Shown here one piece after another: positions 14,146 through 22,120 of a stretch of DNA of 62,365 bases. The notes under the pieces are model-generated. The model had not been told where the DNA came from. It made no database searches and saw nothing but the letters and a program-made list of their open reading frames with translations. Each line of letters starts with the position of its first letter. The stretch's first letter is position 1. A program made the position numbers and the translations under genes. Origin of the DNA: a virus; the IMG/VR virus record IMGVR_UViG_3300012920_000037, positions 1 to 62,365 of that record; one strand, 5' to 3'.

Positions 14146-16089
14146 ATGGCCCGCAACGATAGAAACCCTAACAACAATCAAAATGATTTATTTAAAGCTT
14201 TAACAAGAATGTTCTCGGGGCCAATTACCCAACGACGAACACAGTCCGGACGACAACTAAGGCGCCGGCACCTTGATATTTACGCCAAAAGATTCAAGTC
14301 AGCATCGGGAAAGCAGTTCAAGAAGACTGAATACAATCCAATGAACATCATGACCCTGAACATGATTTCAAACAGAAATCGTTCAGAACGATATGTTGAC
14401 TTTGACCAAATGGAATTTACACCAGAGATCGCATCATCTCTAGATATTTACGCAGACGAGATGACGACTCACTCGTCACTTACTCCAATGCTACACATCA
14501 AATGCCCGAATGATGAAATCAAGTATATGCTTCATTCCTTATACTATAACACAATGAACATTGAACATAATTTGTTTGGTTGGGCAAGAACAATGTGCAA
14601 ATACGGAGATATGTTTTTGTATCTCGACATTGACGAAGAGAAAGGTTTGCAAAACTGTATCGGTCTTCCGCCACAAGAAGTTGAGAGACTAGAAGGAGAA
14701 GATCCTACAAACCCAAATTATGTACAGTTTCAGTGGAACAACGCCGGCCTTACTTTGGAGAATTGGCAAATCGCACACTTTCGTGTTCTTGGACACGACA
14801 AGCATGCTCCATACGGAACATCCGTTCTAGAGCCCTCTAGACGCATCTGGAGACAACTTACACTGCTTGAAGATGCAATGATGGCTTACCGTATCGTAAG
14901 AGCTCCTGAGCGTCGTATATTCAAGATTGATGTTGGTGGCGTTGCACCACAAGACGTTGAGCAATACATGCAGAAGATCATGACTCAAATGAAGCGTCAC
15001 CAAGTTGTTGATCCACAAACTGGTCGTGTTGACTTGCGTTACAACCCGTTATCAATCGAAGAAGATTATTTTATCCCTATTCGTGGAGGACAGTCATCCA
15101 CCGACATCATCAACCTTCAAGGTGGAGCAATGACCGCAACGATCGAAGATGTCAAGTATCTGCGAGATAAATTGTTTTCTGCCTTGAAAGTTCCACAGTC
15201 TTACCTGTCGATGGGTGAAGGATCTGGTACTGAAGACAAGACAACTTTGGCACAAAAAGATATTAGGTTCGCAAGAACCATTCAAAGACTTCAACGAGTC
15301 ATTCTATCAGAACTCGAGAAGATTGGAATTATTCACTTATATACTCTCGGATATCGTGGAGACGACTTATTAAACTTTAAACTGTCTCTGAATAATCCTT
15401 CTAAGATTGCCGAGATGCAAGAGCTTGAACATTGGAAGACCAAGTTCGACATTGCTGGTGCTGCTACCGAAGGATTCTTCTCCCGTCGTTGGATTACTGA
15501 AAATCTTCTTGGACTATCTCAAGACGAATACCTCAGAATGCAACGTGAGATGTTCTCCGATAAGAAGTTTATGGCTGCTCTTGAAGCTGCTGCCCAACCA
15601 CCTGCTGAGGGTGGCGGAGACGCTGGTGGAGGCCTCGGAGGAGATCTTGGAGGTGGAGACCTAGGCGGAGACTTAGGAGGCGATCTAGGTGGAGATTTGG
15701 ACCTCGGAGGGGATGATGCTGGAGGAGGTGATACACCTGCTGCGCCTGCTGGGGGAGATGACAAAGATGAAGGTGACCTCTTAGCTGAACCTCCTGCGAA
15801 GCGTGATGACGATTCAAAACGTCGAGGGCCATACAAGAAGCACAAGATTACATATCGCAAAGGCGGATTCTCAAAACAAATGAAGAATCAAGCATTTAGC
15901 GGAGAAGTTCGAGGATCAACATCTCGAACGACATTTCCGGGCAAAGTTGGCTTTGGAGGAATGGACTCATTAGCTCGAGGAGTATTTGAGGGCGATGTGA
16001 AAGAAGAAGAGAAACTATTTAGCATTGATGCAGAGATCAAGACTTTGCTAGAATCACTAAACAAAAAGGAAGAATCCGATGAAACTTAA
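14146..16089 (+). CDS. 20: Portal protein (gp20)
   Basis: 647 aa, right after gp17. The body matches T4-type portals: FTPEIASSLDIYADEMTT, GTSVLEPSRRIWRQLTLLEDAMMAYRIVRAPERRIFKIDVG and LKVPQSYLSMGEGS. It forms the dodecameric portal vertex through which DNA passes and on which the prohead is initiated. The C-terminal region (about 487-540) is a Gly/Asp/Leu low-complexity tract (GGDLGGDLGGDLDLGGDD), followed by a basic KRRGPYKKHK segment. A near-identical tract occurs in the scaffold protein gp22 of this phage. The 3' end overlaps the next, tagged, gene by 11 bases. Confidence 0.93.
   Translation: MARNDRNPNNNQNDLFKALTRMFSGPITQRRTQSGRQLRRRHLDIYAKRFKSASGKQFKKTEYNPMNIMTLNMISNRNRSERYVDFDQMEFTPEIASSLDIYADEMTTHSSLTPMLHIKCPNDEIKYMLHSLYYNTMNIEHNLFGWARTMCKYGDMFLYLDIDEEKGLQNCIGLPPQEVERLEGEDPTNPNYVQFQWNNAGLTLENWQIAHFRVLGHDKHAPYGTSVLEPSRRIWRQLTLLEDAMMAYRIVRAPERRIFKIDVGGVAPQDVEQYMQKIMTQMKRHQVVDPQTGRVDLRYNPLSIEEDYFIPIRGGQSSTDIINLQGGAMTATIEDVKYLRDKLFSALKVPQSYLSMGEGSGTEDKTTLAQKDIRFARTIQRLQRVILSELEKIGIIHLYTLGYRGDDLLNFKLSLNNPSKIAEMQELEHWKTKFDIAGAATEGFFSRRWITENLLGLSQDEYLRMQREMFSDKKFMAALEAAAQPPAEGGGDAGGGLGGDLGGGDLGGDLGGDLGGDLDLGGDDAGGGDTPAAPAGGDDKDEGDLLAEPPAKRDDDSKRRGPYKKHKITYRKGGFSKQMKNQAFSGEVRGSTSRTTFPGKVGFGGMDSLARGVFEGDVKEEEKLFSIDAEIKTLLESLNKKEESDET
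15610..15745 (+). repeat. GGDL-coding repeat in portal gene
   Basis: Degenerate tandem units of about 12-15 bp (GGAGG-rich) encode (G-G-D-L)n. A stretch around 15685-15718 is almost base-for-base identical to one near 32036-32070 in the scaffold gene. Confidence 0.8.
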
Positions 16090-16297
16090 CAAAGAAACAC
16101 TGAAGCAAATTATCAAAGAAGAGCTGGAATCTATAATGGACGAGTCCATGTATATGGACGCAACTCCCTATGAGCTTGGATATGATGCTGGCTTTGTGAA
16201 TATGCCTGCGTCTGTTGATATGATGGATAATGAAGAATACATGCGAGGTTACAACGAAGGCTTAGCAGCAGGTGGACACCCACCTTTAAGATACTAA
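16079..16297 (+). CDS. N-terminally tagged 72-aa protein
   Basis: MKLNKETLKQIIKEELESIMDES is the tag with M-D-E|S at residues 20-23. The mature part would be about 50 residues (MYMDATPYELGYDAGF...YMRGYNEGLAAGGHPPLRY), acidic and tyrosine/glycine-rich, with no known fold. It starts inside the last codons of the portal gene. Candidate internal head peptide, perhaps comparable in size to T4 prohead-core small proteins; the role is inferred from the tag and from the position between portal and protease. Confidence 0.7.
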   Translation: MKLNKETLKQIIKEELESIMDESMYMDATPYELGYDAGFVNMPASVDMMDNEEYMRGYNEGLAAGGHPPLRY

Positions 16298-16316
16298 AAA
16301 CAACTAGGAAGTCAAC

Positions 16317-17138
16317 ATGAAACATAATAAGAAAAGAAATACCGCTTTTCTTTACGAATGTCTGATTCGTGAACTAACAAAAGCAATTATAAAAGAAGAC
16401 AAGATTAAACAAACAAAAGTTAAGGGTCTTTTACGTGAGTTTTTTACAAAAGGAAAGGTTCTTGGTAAAGAGCTTGATCTCTACAAGTCCCTACTCGAAA
16501 GCAAAGAACTCAATCAAGACTTTTCTCGTCGACTCATGGTCGAGACTAAAAAAGACTTTGATGCAATTGATCGCAAGAAAGTATTCAACGAGCAAACATC
16601 ATTGATCAACAAGATCAATAAGGCACTTGGTAATCACGCATTTTCAAACTTCGTACCAAACTACAAAGACATCGCCACCATTGGTTTGTATTTCCAGAAC
16701 TCAAATCTCAATGCAAAGAAAAGAATCATGCTTGAAGACAAGGTGGTAGGATTTCTTACCAGATTGGATGAGAACCAGACAGAGATGAAACCGGTTGACT
16801 CTCTAGAGTTCAAGATGTTCGTGAAAAGATTTAACGAAACATATGAGCACTCATTGTTGAGAGAACAAAAAGATTTGTTAAGTAATTTTATTGTATCGTT
16901 CTCTGATAACGGCTTGGGGCTAAAGTCTTTCCTGAACGATGAAATTGGTCGACTTAAAGAAGCCGTTAGTGCGCATATTATAGAAGGGTCTGATACTGCA
17001 TTAAACGAAAACTTTAAAAAAGTTAGAGCAAAACTGGATGGTTATGCGAAAACTCCTGTAAACTCCAAGATGGTAGAGGAAGTGTTCTACATCCAAGATC
17101 TTTTAGCGGAGGTAAAGCGAAATGCCGATAAACATTAA
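16317..17138 (+). CDS. Helical protein of the head module, unknown
   Basis: 273 aa, basic N terminus (MKHNKKRNTAFLYECLIRELTKAII), almost wholly alpha-helical and rich in Lys/Glu/Leu. I cannot name it. Its place between portal and protease, where T4 has genes 67 and 68 for prohead core proteins, makes a core/scaffold-associated or head-completion role plausible. Overlaps the next gene by 17 bases. Confidence 0.6.
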   Translation: MKHNKKRNTAFLYECLIRELTKAIIKEDKIKQTKVKGLLREFFTKGKVLGKELDLYKSLLESKELNQDFSRRLMVETKKDFDAIDRKKVFNEQTSLINKINKALGNHAFSNFVPNYKDIATIGLYFQNSNLNAKKRIMLEDKVVGFLTRLDENQTEMKPVDSLEFKMFVKRFNETYEHSLLREQKDLLSNFIVSFSDNGLGLKSFLNDEIGRLKEAVSAHIIEGSDTALNENFKKVRAKLDGYAKTPVNSKMVEEVFYIQDLLAEVKRNADKH

Positions 17139-17748
17139 ACTAACAGGTGAAGAAGAAGTTGAAGAAACAGAAGGTTCAACAATTAAAGTAAAGATTGTCA
17201 AAGCTGATTCTGAAGGTATGCCGGAAGAAGATGGTGTAAAAATTGAAGTTGTTGAGAAAGACAGAATCGAAGCCAAACTTAAGCTACGGTCTGCTATCAA
17301 TGGCGACTTAATGATTCTAGACCACAAAGACATCGACATCGTTATTAAGCAAGGAGATAAGAAGATTATAGCTTTTGCTAAAGAGACTTTGTCGGATTTA
17401 GTATACGGAGCAGAAGCTCGATTGCTTGAGTATTTGAGAAGAAATGGCTTGATTGAAATTGATTCTATCCAAGGCGGTAACATCTATGGATCTTTGGAGG
17501 GCAAATTGCAAGAAGGAAAAAAAACTGTTGAAGTCACACTGATGAAAATCTCTGAATGGATGGAAACAGAAGAGCCAATGATGTCTGGACGAACAGGGTA
17601 TGACGACATGCAAGATGATCACTTGTTGTCACCAGACGGAGAATTCTCAACAGAACTCGGAGAAGTACCTCACGAAGAGGAAAAGGGGTCAATCCGACAA
17701 CACAACCTTTTCGCTCCATATTTATATGGGAGATATACCTATGAGTAA
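17122..17748 (+). CDS. Hypothetical head-module protein
   Basis: 208 aa. The N-terminal half is beta-rich and acidic (IKLTGEEEVEETEGSTIKVKIVKADSEG), and the middle part reads DLMILDHKDIDIVIKQGDKKIIAFAKE, followed by an acidic, low-complexity tail. No recognised motif. It lies between an unknown head gene and the GNAT cluster, overlapping genes on both sides, so it belongs to the head transcript. Function unknown. Confidence 0.55.
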   Translation: MPINIKLTGEEEVEETEGSTIKVKIVKADSEGMPEEDGVKIEVVEKDRIEAKLKLRSAINGDLMILDHKDIDIVIKQGDKKIIAFAKETLSDLVYGAEARLLEYLRRNGLIEIDSIQGGNIYGSLEGKLQEGKKTVEVTLMKISEWMETEEPMMSGRTGYDDMQDDHLLSPDGEFSTELGEVPHEEEKGSIRQHNLFAPYLYGRYTYE

Positions 17749-18772
17749 CTATCACCTATTAGTGGAGAGTTGGAGAAATTTCTTTCGTGCTCAAGTAAGA
17801 GGTGCGAGACCTAATGATGGAGCTCGCATGCGCTCACCTGAAGAAAAGTTCAACGAGAAGCACGATCAATTCTTTTACAAAAAATCTCTTTGGGGATATC
17901 GTTCAGACGAGCAAAAGTACAGCGAACCAAAACTAGTGTCTGAGGAAGAGATGATAAAAATAATCACGAACCCTCGGAACAATACTCACATTATAGTCAG
18001 GCCGGCCTCGCTATCTAAATTTGGTGAATTTTACGATTGGAGAAAATTTAAATTTTTAAATTCAAAAGCAGAAGAAATTATAAAACAGAGAGAAGAAGAA
18101 AAGCGAAAAGAAGAGGAACGTCGACAAGCTCGATCCAAGAAACAAATGGATCGTGTGAAAACCGATTCGGAACTAGCTCTAGCAAGTATCAATCTAGGCA
18201 CTGTGGACAATTTAGTTCTGTACCACACAAATATTATGGAAAGAGATGGGCTTCCTTTGGTTATAGGAATGATAGCTCTTGATGGTATGCACGGTCCTTG
18301 CATTCCAAACACTTTTCAAGTAAAATTTTCTGCTGTTAACAGGAAATTTCAACGACAAGGTTTTGGATCAATACTATATCGATTAGCAGCAGCTCACGCA
18401 AAAGTTAAAAAAAACGGAGGTATATCGTCAGATCACACCGCTGGAACTAGTAAAGATGCTGCTCGGAGGTGGGCTGCGATCGACAAAGATCCTGAATTCT
18501 ATAAAAGATCTACTAAAGGTGGTAGCGATACATTTGATTATGGTGGATACAATACGCCGGATGATCCTATGGATGATTGCGAAGATTTTACAAGCAATGG
18601 TGCTGTTACCAATCACAGTTACGGAGTGAGTGATAAAACTGTTGGAGTGTACAATGACCTTATATATGCTGATGAGTCTGGTAGAGGTTATGGGCCGAAA
18701 GATAGCACTGATCTTAACGACAAGGCTACCAGGGTATTCTCAGATAGCTATTCACATCGGACACGCGAATGA
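17741..18772 (+). CDS. GNAT-fold protein with type-B N-terminal tag (paralogue 1 of cluster)
   Basis: 343 aa. The start at 17741 is chosen because it yields the tag MSNYHLLVESWRNFFRAQ, with L-V-E|S at residues 7-10. A charged coiled coil (residues 112-140) is followed by a C-terminal GNAT-like domain: GPCIPNTFQVKFSAVNRKFQRQGFGSILYRLAAAHA, where Q-R-Q-G-F-G is a textbook acetyl-CoA-binding loop (motif A), then SSDHTAGTSKDAARRWAAID and DDPMDDCEDF. The last two elements are shared with the neighbours and replace the usual GNAT C-terminal strands. Likely an N-acetyltransferase; the target is unknown. The start overlaps the preceding stop. Confidence 0.7.
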   Translation: MSNYHLLVESWRNFFRAQVRGARPNDGARMRSPEEKFNEKHDQFFYKKSLWGYRSDEQKYSEPKLVSEEEMIKIITNPRNNTHIIVRPASLSKFGEFYDWRKFKFLNSKAEEIIKQREEEKRKEEERRQARSKKQMDRVKTDSELALASINLGTVDNLVLYHTNIMERDGLPLVIGMIALDGMHGPCIPNTFQVKFSAVNRKFQRQGFGSILYRLAAAHAKVKKNGGISSDHTAGTSKDAARRWAAIDKDPEFYKRSTKGGSDTFDYGGYNTPDDPMDDCEDFTSNGAVTNHSYGVSDKTVGVYNDLIYADESGRGYGPKDSTDLNDKATRVFSDSYSHRTRE

Positions 18773-19473
18773 ATAATCATAATCTAATAATGGAAGGTTG
18801 GAGAAAGTTTCTTAAGGAATCCAGATCAGCTGTAACCGAAATACAAGGAAAGCCGATCAACATGTTTTTCTATTCTAGAAACTCACCCGAGTTTAAAATA
18901 ATTCTTTATATTTTAGACGAGAAAGCTGGTGGTAGAAAGATTGCTAGAGTTATTGGGGGTGTAGAGTGTGTTGAGATCGAAGAGCCTTGTATACCCAAAA
19001 CATTGCAAGTTGGAACGTCATATAGAGACTCTGCCTTTGCCGGAATGGGACTTGGACCTCTTTTATATGATCTAGCTTTTTTTATAGCACAATCTATGGG
19101 ATATGGATTAACATCAGACCGAGAGATTGGGTCTAAGAGAAGCGCTAGAGACAGGTGGGAAAAAATACAATCAAGCCCTGATTATGAAAAACAAAGAACA
19201 AAAGATGGTAATGATAAATTTGATTACTATGGAGAAACACCAGATCCAGATGATGATTGCACAAAAGATGAATACGAGAATTCAAATGCAACAGATCATT
19301 CTTTCATCAAGAAAGATACCGGAAATACTCACGATGTACTCATGAAGCTTGAAGCTAATCATATGGACTATTTAGATAGCATTGGCGACACTTCAGCAGT
19401 ACAAAGATTCTTAAAAAATCTTAAGAGTCAATCAAATGACCTTTTTAACGATGAATACGATATGGCGACTTAA
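18769..19473 (+). CDS. GNAT-fold protein with type-B N-terminal tag (paralogue 2 of cluster)
   Basis: 234 aa. MNNHNLIMEGWRKFLKES contains two possible gp21 sites, I-M-E|G (7-10) and L-K-E|S (15-18). EEPCIPKTLQVGTSYRDSAFAGMGLGPLLYDLAFFIA (about residues 71-107) holds the GNAT motif A loop AGMGLG. Then come GLTSDREIGSKRSARDRWEKIQ, TPDPDDDC and a C-terminal DHSF, all conserved in the family. Coupled to the preceding paralogue by ATGA. Probable product of tandem duplication. Confidence 0.7.
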   Translation: MNNHNLIMEGWRKFLKESRSAVTEIQGKPINMFFYSRNSPEFKIILYILDEKAGGRKIARVIGGVECVEIEEPCIPKTLQVGTSYRDSAFAGMGLGPLLYDLAFFIAQSMGYGLTSDREIGSKRSARDRWEKIQSSPDYEKQRTKDGNDKFDYYGETPDPDDDCTKDEYENSNATDHSFIKKDTGNTHDVLMKLEANHMDYLDSIGDTSAVQRFLKNLKSQSNDLFNDEYDMAT

Positions 19474-19478
19474 TTACG

Positions 19479-20177
19479 ATGAAATCTTACAAACTACATA
19501 AAAACTTTAGAAAATTTCTTTTAAACGAAAGTGCAAACACAGAAGGACTATGCCTTTATCACAAAGGCGAAGGAACGAACTATCAAAGAATAATAATCTA
19601 CAAACCTGTACCAGATGAAGCAATTAAGATGAACCGCCAATATATAGACACCGTTATAATTGGAGCTATCACGTTTGACAACACAAAAAATGTTGTCGGA
19701 GAACCATGCATTCCGGAAACTTTTCAAGTCAGCACTGTCTTTACTCACAAAGACTATGAAGGCCAAGGGTTTCAAAAGCTGTTGATGGATTGTGCGTTCT
19801 ATGCACTAGGAAAAGAAAATAAGGGACTAACCTCAGATCAATATACCGGAACTAAACGTCGAGCTGAGAAAGCGTGGGTCAAAATTCAAAAATCAAGCGA
19901 ATATGAAAAACAGCAAACCAGAGCAGGCAACGATCAATTTGATTATTCAGACGCAACACCGGATCCGGATGATGATTGCAATATGCCGATGAAGTTTCCT
20001 TCAACTATGCACAGCTTTAAAAAGAAAAACTCATCAGATGGCAAAGCACAATACGACACAATGAAAACTAATCACAAAACTTTTGTTAACAAGTTAGGCA
20101 GAAACAAAGGCGCTTTTGAAAATATGCTGAAAAATAGATCAGTAGAAGATTTTAGAGTAAGATTCCGCGGACTATAA
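19479..20177 (+). CDS. GNAT-fold protein with type-B N-terminal tag (paralogue 3 of cluster)
   Basis: 232 aa. MKSYKLHKNFRKFLLNES is the tag with L-N-E|S at residues 15-18. GEPCIPETFQVSTVFTHKDYEGQGFQKLLMDCAFYAL (75-110) contains GQGFQK, a motif A loop in which the final glycine is replaced by Q, so cofactor binding may differ. GLTSDQYTGTKRRAEKAW and TPDPDDDC follow, then HSFKKK. Five bases separate it from the previous paralogue, and the membrane protein gene starts directly after its stop. Confidence 0.7.
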   Translation: MKSYKLHKNFRKFLLNESANTEGLCLYHKGEGTNYQRIIIYKPVPDEAIKMNRQYIDTVIIGAITFDNTKNVVGEPCIPETFQVSTVFTHKDYEGQGFQKLLMDCAFYALGKENKGLTSDQYTGTKRRAEKAWVKIQKSSEYEKQQTRAGNDQFDYSDATPDPDDDCNMPMKFPSTMHSFKKKNSSDGKAQYDTMKTNHKTFVNKLGRNKGAFENMLKNRSVEDFRVRFRGL

Positions 20178-20507
20178 ATGCAAACACTACACTTCATTCT
20201 TGTCGCTTACGGCATGACCTTTATTATTGTATACGGAAAGATATTTGAAGACATTCGGCCTCCAAAGGACTATACCAAAAAATGGAACACCTTATGGAAC
20301 TGCCCTCTGTGTATGGGTTTTTGGGTTGGAGTCTTTATTTCATGTCTTTCTCCCTATACGGAACTATTTAGTTTCGAGCGTTCATTCGTGAATGCGTTCT
20401 TGCTTGGCTGTTTGTCTGCTGGAACATCTTATTTAATTTCGGTCTTAGTCGATGATTTTGGACTAAGGCTATCATCGAGACCAGGGGGTGAGCATGTCGA
20501 TGATTAG
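20178..20507 (+). CDS. Small membrane protein with CPLCMGFW motif
   Basis: 109 aa with about three hydrophobic segments (MQTLHFILVAYGMTFIIVYG; MGFWVGVFISCLS; FVNAFLLGCLSAGTSYLISVLVD). WNCPLCMGFWVG is reminiscent of DUF1360-type small membrane proteins, whose function is unknown. It starts directly after the last GNAT paralogue and ends before a structured GC-rich region with a terminator, so it closes the transcript of the cluster. Confidence 0.55.
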   Translation: MQTLHFILVAYGMTFIIVYGKIFEDIRPPKDYTKKWNTLWNCPLCMGFWVGVFISCLSPYTELFSFERSFVNAFLLGCLSAGTSYLISVLVDDFGLRLSSRPGGEHVDD

Positions 20508-20559
20508 TACGCGCTGGATGTTGCAACCAGTTCGACGCTGTTGCAGCGGATCCTAGATC
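20508..20559 (+). other. Structured GC-rich intergenic segment (possible small RNA or mRNA 3' structure)
   Basis: Two consecutive hairpins can be drawn, CTGG-N9-CCAG (20514-20530) and CGCTG-TTG-CAGCG (20536-20548), followed by the palindromic GATCCTAGATC and then a strong terminator. The base composition is clearly richer in GC than the surroundings and no open frame fits. Confidence 0.4.
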
Positions 20560-20588
20560 GGGCGGGTAGCGCCCGCCCACCTTTTTAT
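20560..20588 (+). terminator. Strong intrinsic terminator before the 2H-phosphoesterase gene
   Basis: GGGCGGG, loop TAGCG, CCCGCCC, then ACCTTTTTAT: a seven-GC-pair stem followed by a T-run. It closes the GNAT/membrane protein transcript. Confidence 0.9.
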
Positions 20589-20605
20589 AATTTTGGAGAA
20601 TAAGA

Positions 20606-21103
20606 ATGAAGATTACAAATGAACAACTAAAACAAATTATCAAAGAAGAACTTTCTGCTGTTCTTGGAGAAGGCGGAGTAGCATACTCTGGTGTTGTACT
20701 TGATGAGCAAAGTGTGCAAGCCCTTAAACAAGCAGCCCAGACAGCAGGTGTTCCTGAAGGTTTTGTATTCAATACAAAAGCCGGTGAGCCCCTGCCTCAC
20801 CACATGACCATTGTCCCTTTCAGTCCAATCGTACACCCAAAGGGCAAGCATGATTTTAGTACAGACTATCCAGTTGGCGGAGAGGTACAGCTGAAAGTTG
20901 TTGCTATCGGGATGTCTGATAAAGCAATGGCTGCTAAAGTTGAGCCACCTGCACCTATTTCTAAAAAAGTGAAGTTTCCTCATGTTACAATTGCAATCCC
21001 AGAAGGTGGAAAACCGTTTAATTCAAACAAAATTCCTCAAGAAAACTTTCAACAAATTGATCCATTCATGATCAAAGGAGTTGTCCAAGAGGTACCTTCG
21101 TGA
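20606..21103 (+). CDS. Tagged 2H-phosphoesterase-like protein
   Basis: 165 aa. MKITNEQLKQIIKEELSAVLGEG is the tag with L-G-E|G at residues 20-23. The mature part has two H-x-T motifs, LPHHMTIVPF (H66-T68) and FPHVTIAIPEGGKP (H126-T128), separated by about 60 residues in beta/alpha context (VQLKVVAIGMSDKAMAAKV). Paired HxT/S motifs are the catalytic signature of 2H phosphoesterases (LigT, tRNA-ligase CPDase, AKAP7-like and the phage anti-CBASS Acb1), which cut cyclic or 2'-5' phosphodiesters. The tag implies capsid packaging. The substrate is unknown. The stop overlaps the next start (GTGA). Confidence 0.7.
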   Translation: MKITNEQLKQIIKEELSAVLGEGGVAYSGVVLDEQSVQALKQAAQTAGVPEGFVFNTKAGEPLPHHMTIVPFSPIVHPKGKHDFSTDYPVGGEVQLKVVAIGMSDKAMAAKVEPPAPISKKVKFPHVTIAIPEGGKPFNSNKIPQENFQQIDPFMIKGVVQEVPS

Positions 21104-22110
21104 GCACAAACAAAAAAACATTGTTTGAGTCGTGGAAGAGATTTCTCAACGAGGCATCGTGGAACAATTCTCCCGATGAAGACTGGCCTGCTTCTGATAC
21201 AAACGTAAAGCAATTTAAATCAGACAAAGTTGTTGTGTTTGATTCAAAAGAGGAGTATGGCGATAAAGGTGCTGATTCTCATGGTCTTGATAGTCACATG
21301 AGCAAACATTGGTTTGAGTTTAGCGAAAGCGATATCAACGCATCAATTAAGAAGGCTGTTAATTTGATTTCCGACTATCAAAAAGAAAATCAAATTTTCT
21401 TTTTGACAAAAGGGACCGGAGAAGTACAACCAATATCTTCTATTTCAGATATTAAAAGTGGAGACATAATAAACACTTTTGATCTAATTAACGATAAAAA
21501 ATTTGACCAAGAAGAGCTTTTAGATATTGAGAAAAAAATATATAATCAAGCAATGTCTGGTTCAATAAAGAGTTACGATAGTGAAGCAGATAGGCTTATG
21601 AGTTCAGCTGTTGATGTTTCAGATGCAGAAATGCAAAGCATGGAAAAACTAATTGAAACTTTAAAAAACAATAGCGCAATAAAGTTTAAAGCAACCTATC
21701 AAGGTCAAGAAAAAACATATTATTATGAAATCAAGAAAACTGCTATAATCGCCCAGCTAGATGATGGGTCAATTGCAACATTGTTCAGATTGCGTAACAA
21801 AGGAAAACCAAAGCAAGAAGATCCGACCAGATCAGTCAGAGGTTTTCATAGCAACAGTGGAACTGTTCCGACAGACGAATACTCTCTATTGAGATCTCTT
21901 GCCGATGGTGAGAAAGCGAAAACTACACAACAGGCGCCTAAGCCAAAAAAGAAAAAACAACAAAAGAAAAAGCAATCGCCAACTGAATTTGTTCAATCTT
22001 TGATCAGTAGAGGACAAAGCCCAGATCAAATAAGAAATATTTTATCAAAAAAATACCCCAAGATGCCTGAACAAGGCATTGACGCCGTTATGAAGAAAGC
22101 TGGACTATAG
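21100..22110 (+). CDS. Tagged (type B) protein with basic linker, possible nucleic-acid-acting effector
   Basis: 336 aa from a GTG overlapping the preceding stop. MSTNKKTLFESWKRFLNEAS is the type-B tag with L-F-E|S (8-11) and L-N-E|A (16-19). DSHGLDSHMSKHWFEF (about 59-74) carries three histidines, and near 230-248 there is IIAQLDDGSIATLFRLR. An H..KH motif early and a 'G-x-I-x-T-x-F/Y-R' strand late occur in BECR-fold RNase toxins, but the spacing here is much longer, so this is only a suggestion. A Lys-rich linker (PKPKKKKQQKKK) precedes a C-terminal helical domain ending QGIDAVMKKAGL. It lies directly before the protease gene. Confidence 0.6.
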   Translation: MSTNKKTLFESWKRFLNEASWNNSPDEDWPASDTNVKQFKSDKVVVFDSKEEYGDKGADSHGLDSHMSKHWFEFSESDINASIKKAVNLISDYQKENQIFFLTKGTGEVQPISSISDIKSGDIINTFDLINDKKFDQEELLDIEKKIYNQAMSGSIKSYDSEADRLMSSAVDVSDAEMQSMEKLIETLKNNSAIKFKATYQGQEKTYYYEIKKTAIIAQLDDGSIATLFRLRNKGKPKQEDPTRSVRGFHSNSGTVPTDEYSLLRSLADGEKAKTTQQAPKPKKKKQQKKKQSPTEFVQSLISRGQSPDQIRNILSKKYPKMPEQGIDAVMKKAGL

Positions 22111-22120
22111 GAGAATTTAG

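Noticed and set aside
15610-15745. Short regular repeats that could suggest a CRISPR-like or satellite array
   Set aside because: Units are 12-15 bp, degenerate, without spacers, and fully explained by codons for GGDL.
15519-15860. Antisense proline/serine-rich open frame opposite the portal repeat
   Set aside because: Mirror image of the GGDL-coding repeat; no independent signals.
20363-20370. ACTATTTA in the small membrane protein gene
   Set aside because: It is coding and 235 nt from the next start codon, with a terminator in between; probably chance. The copies at 4890 and 16014 are doubtful for similar reasons.
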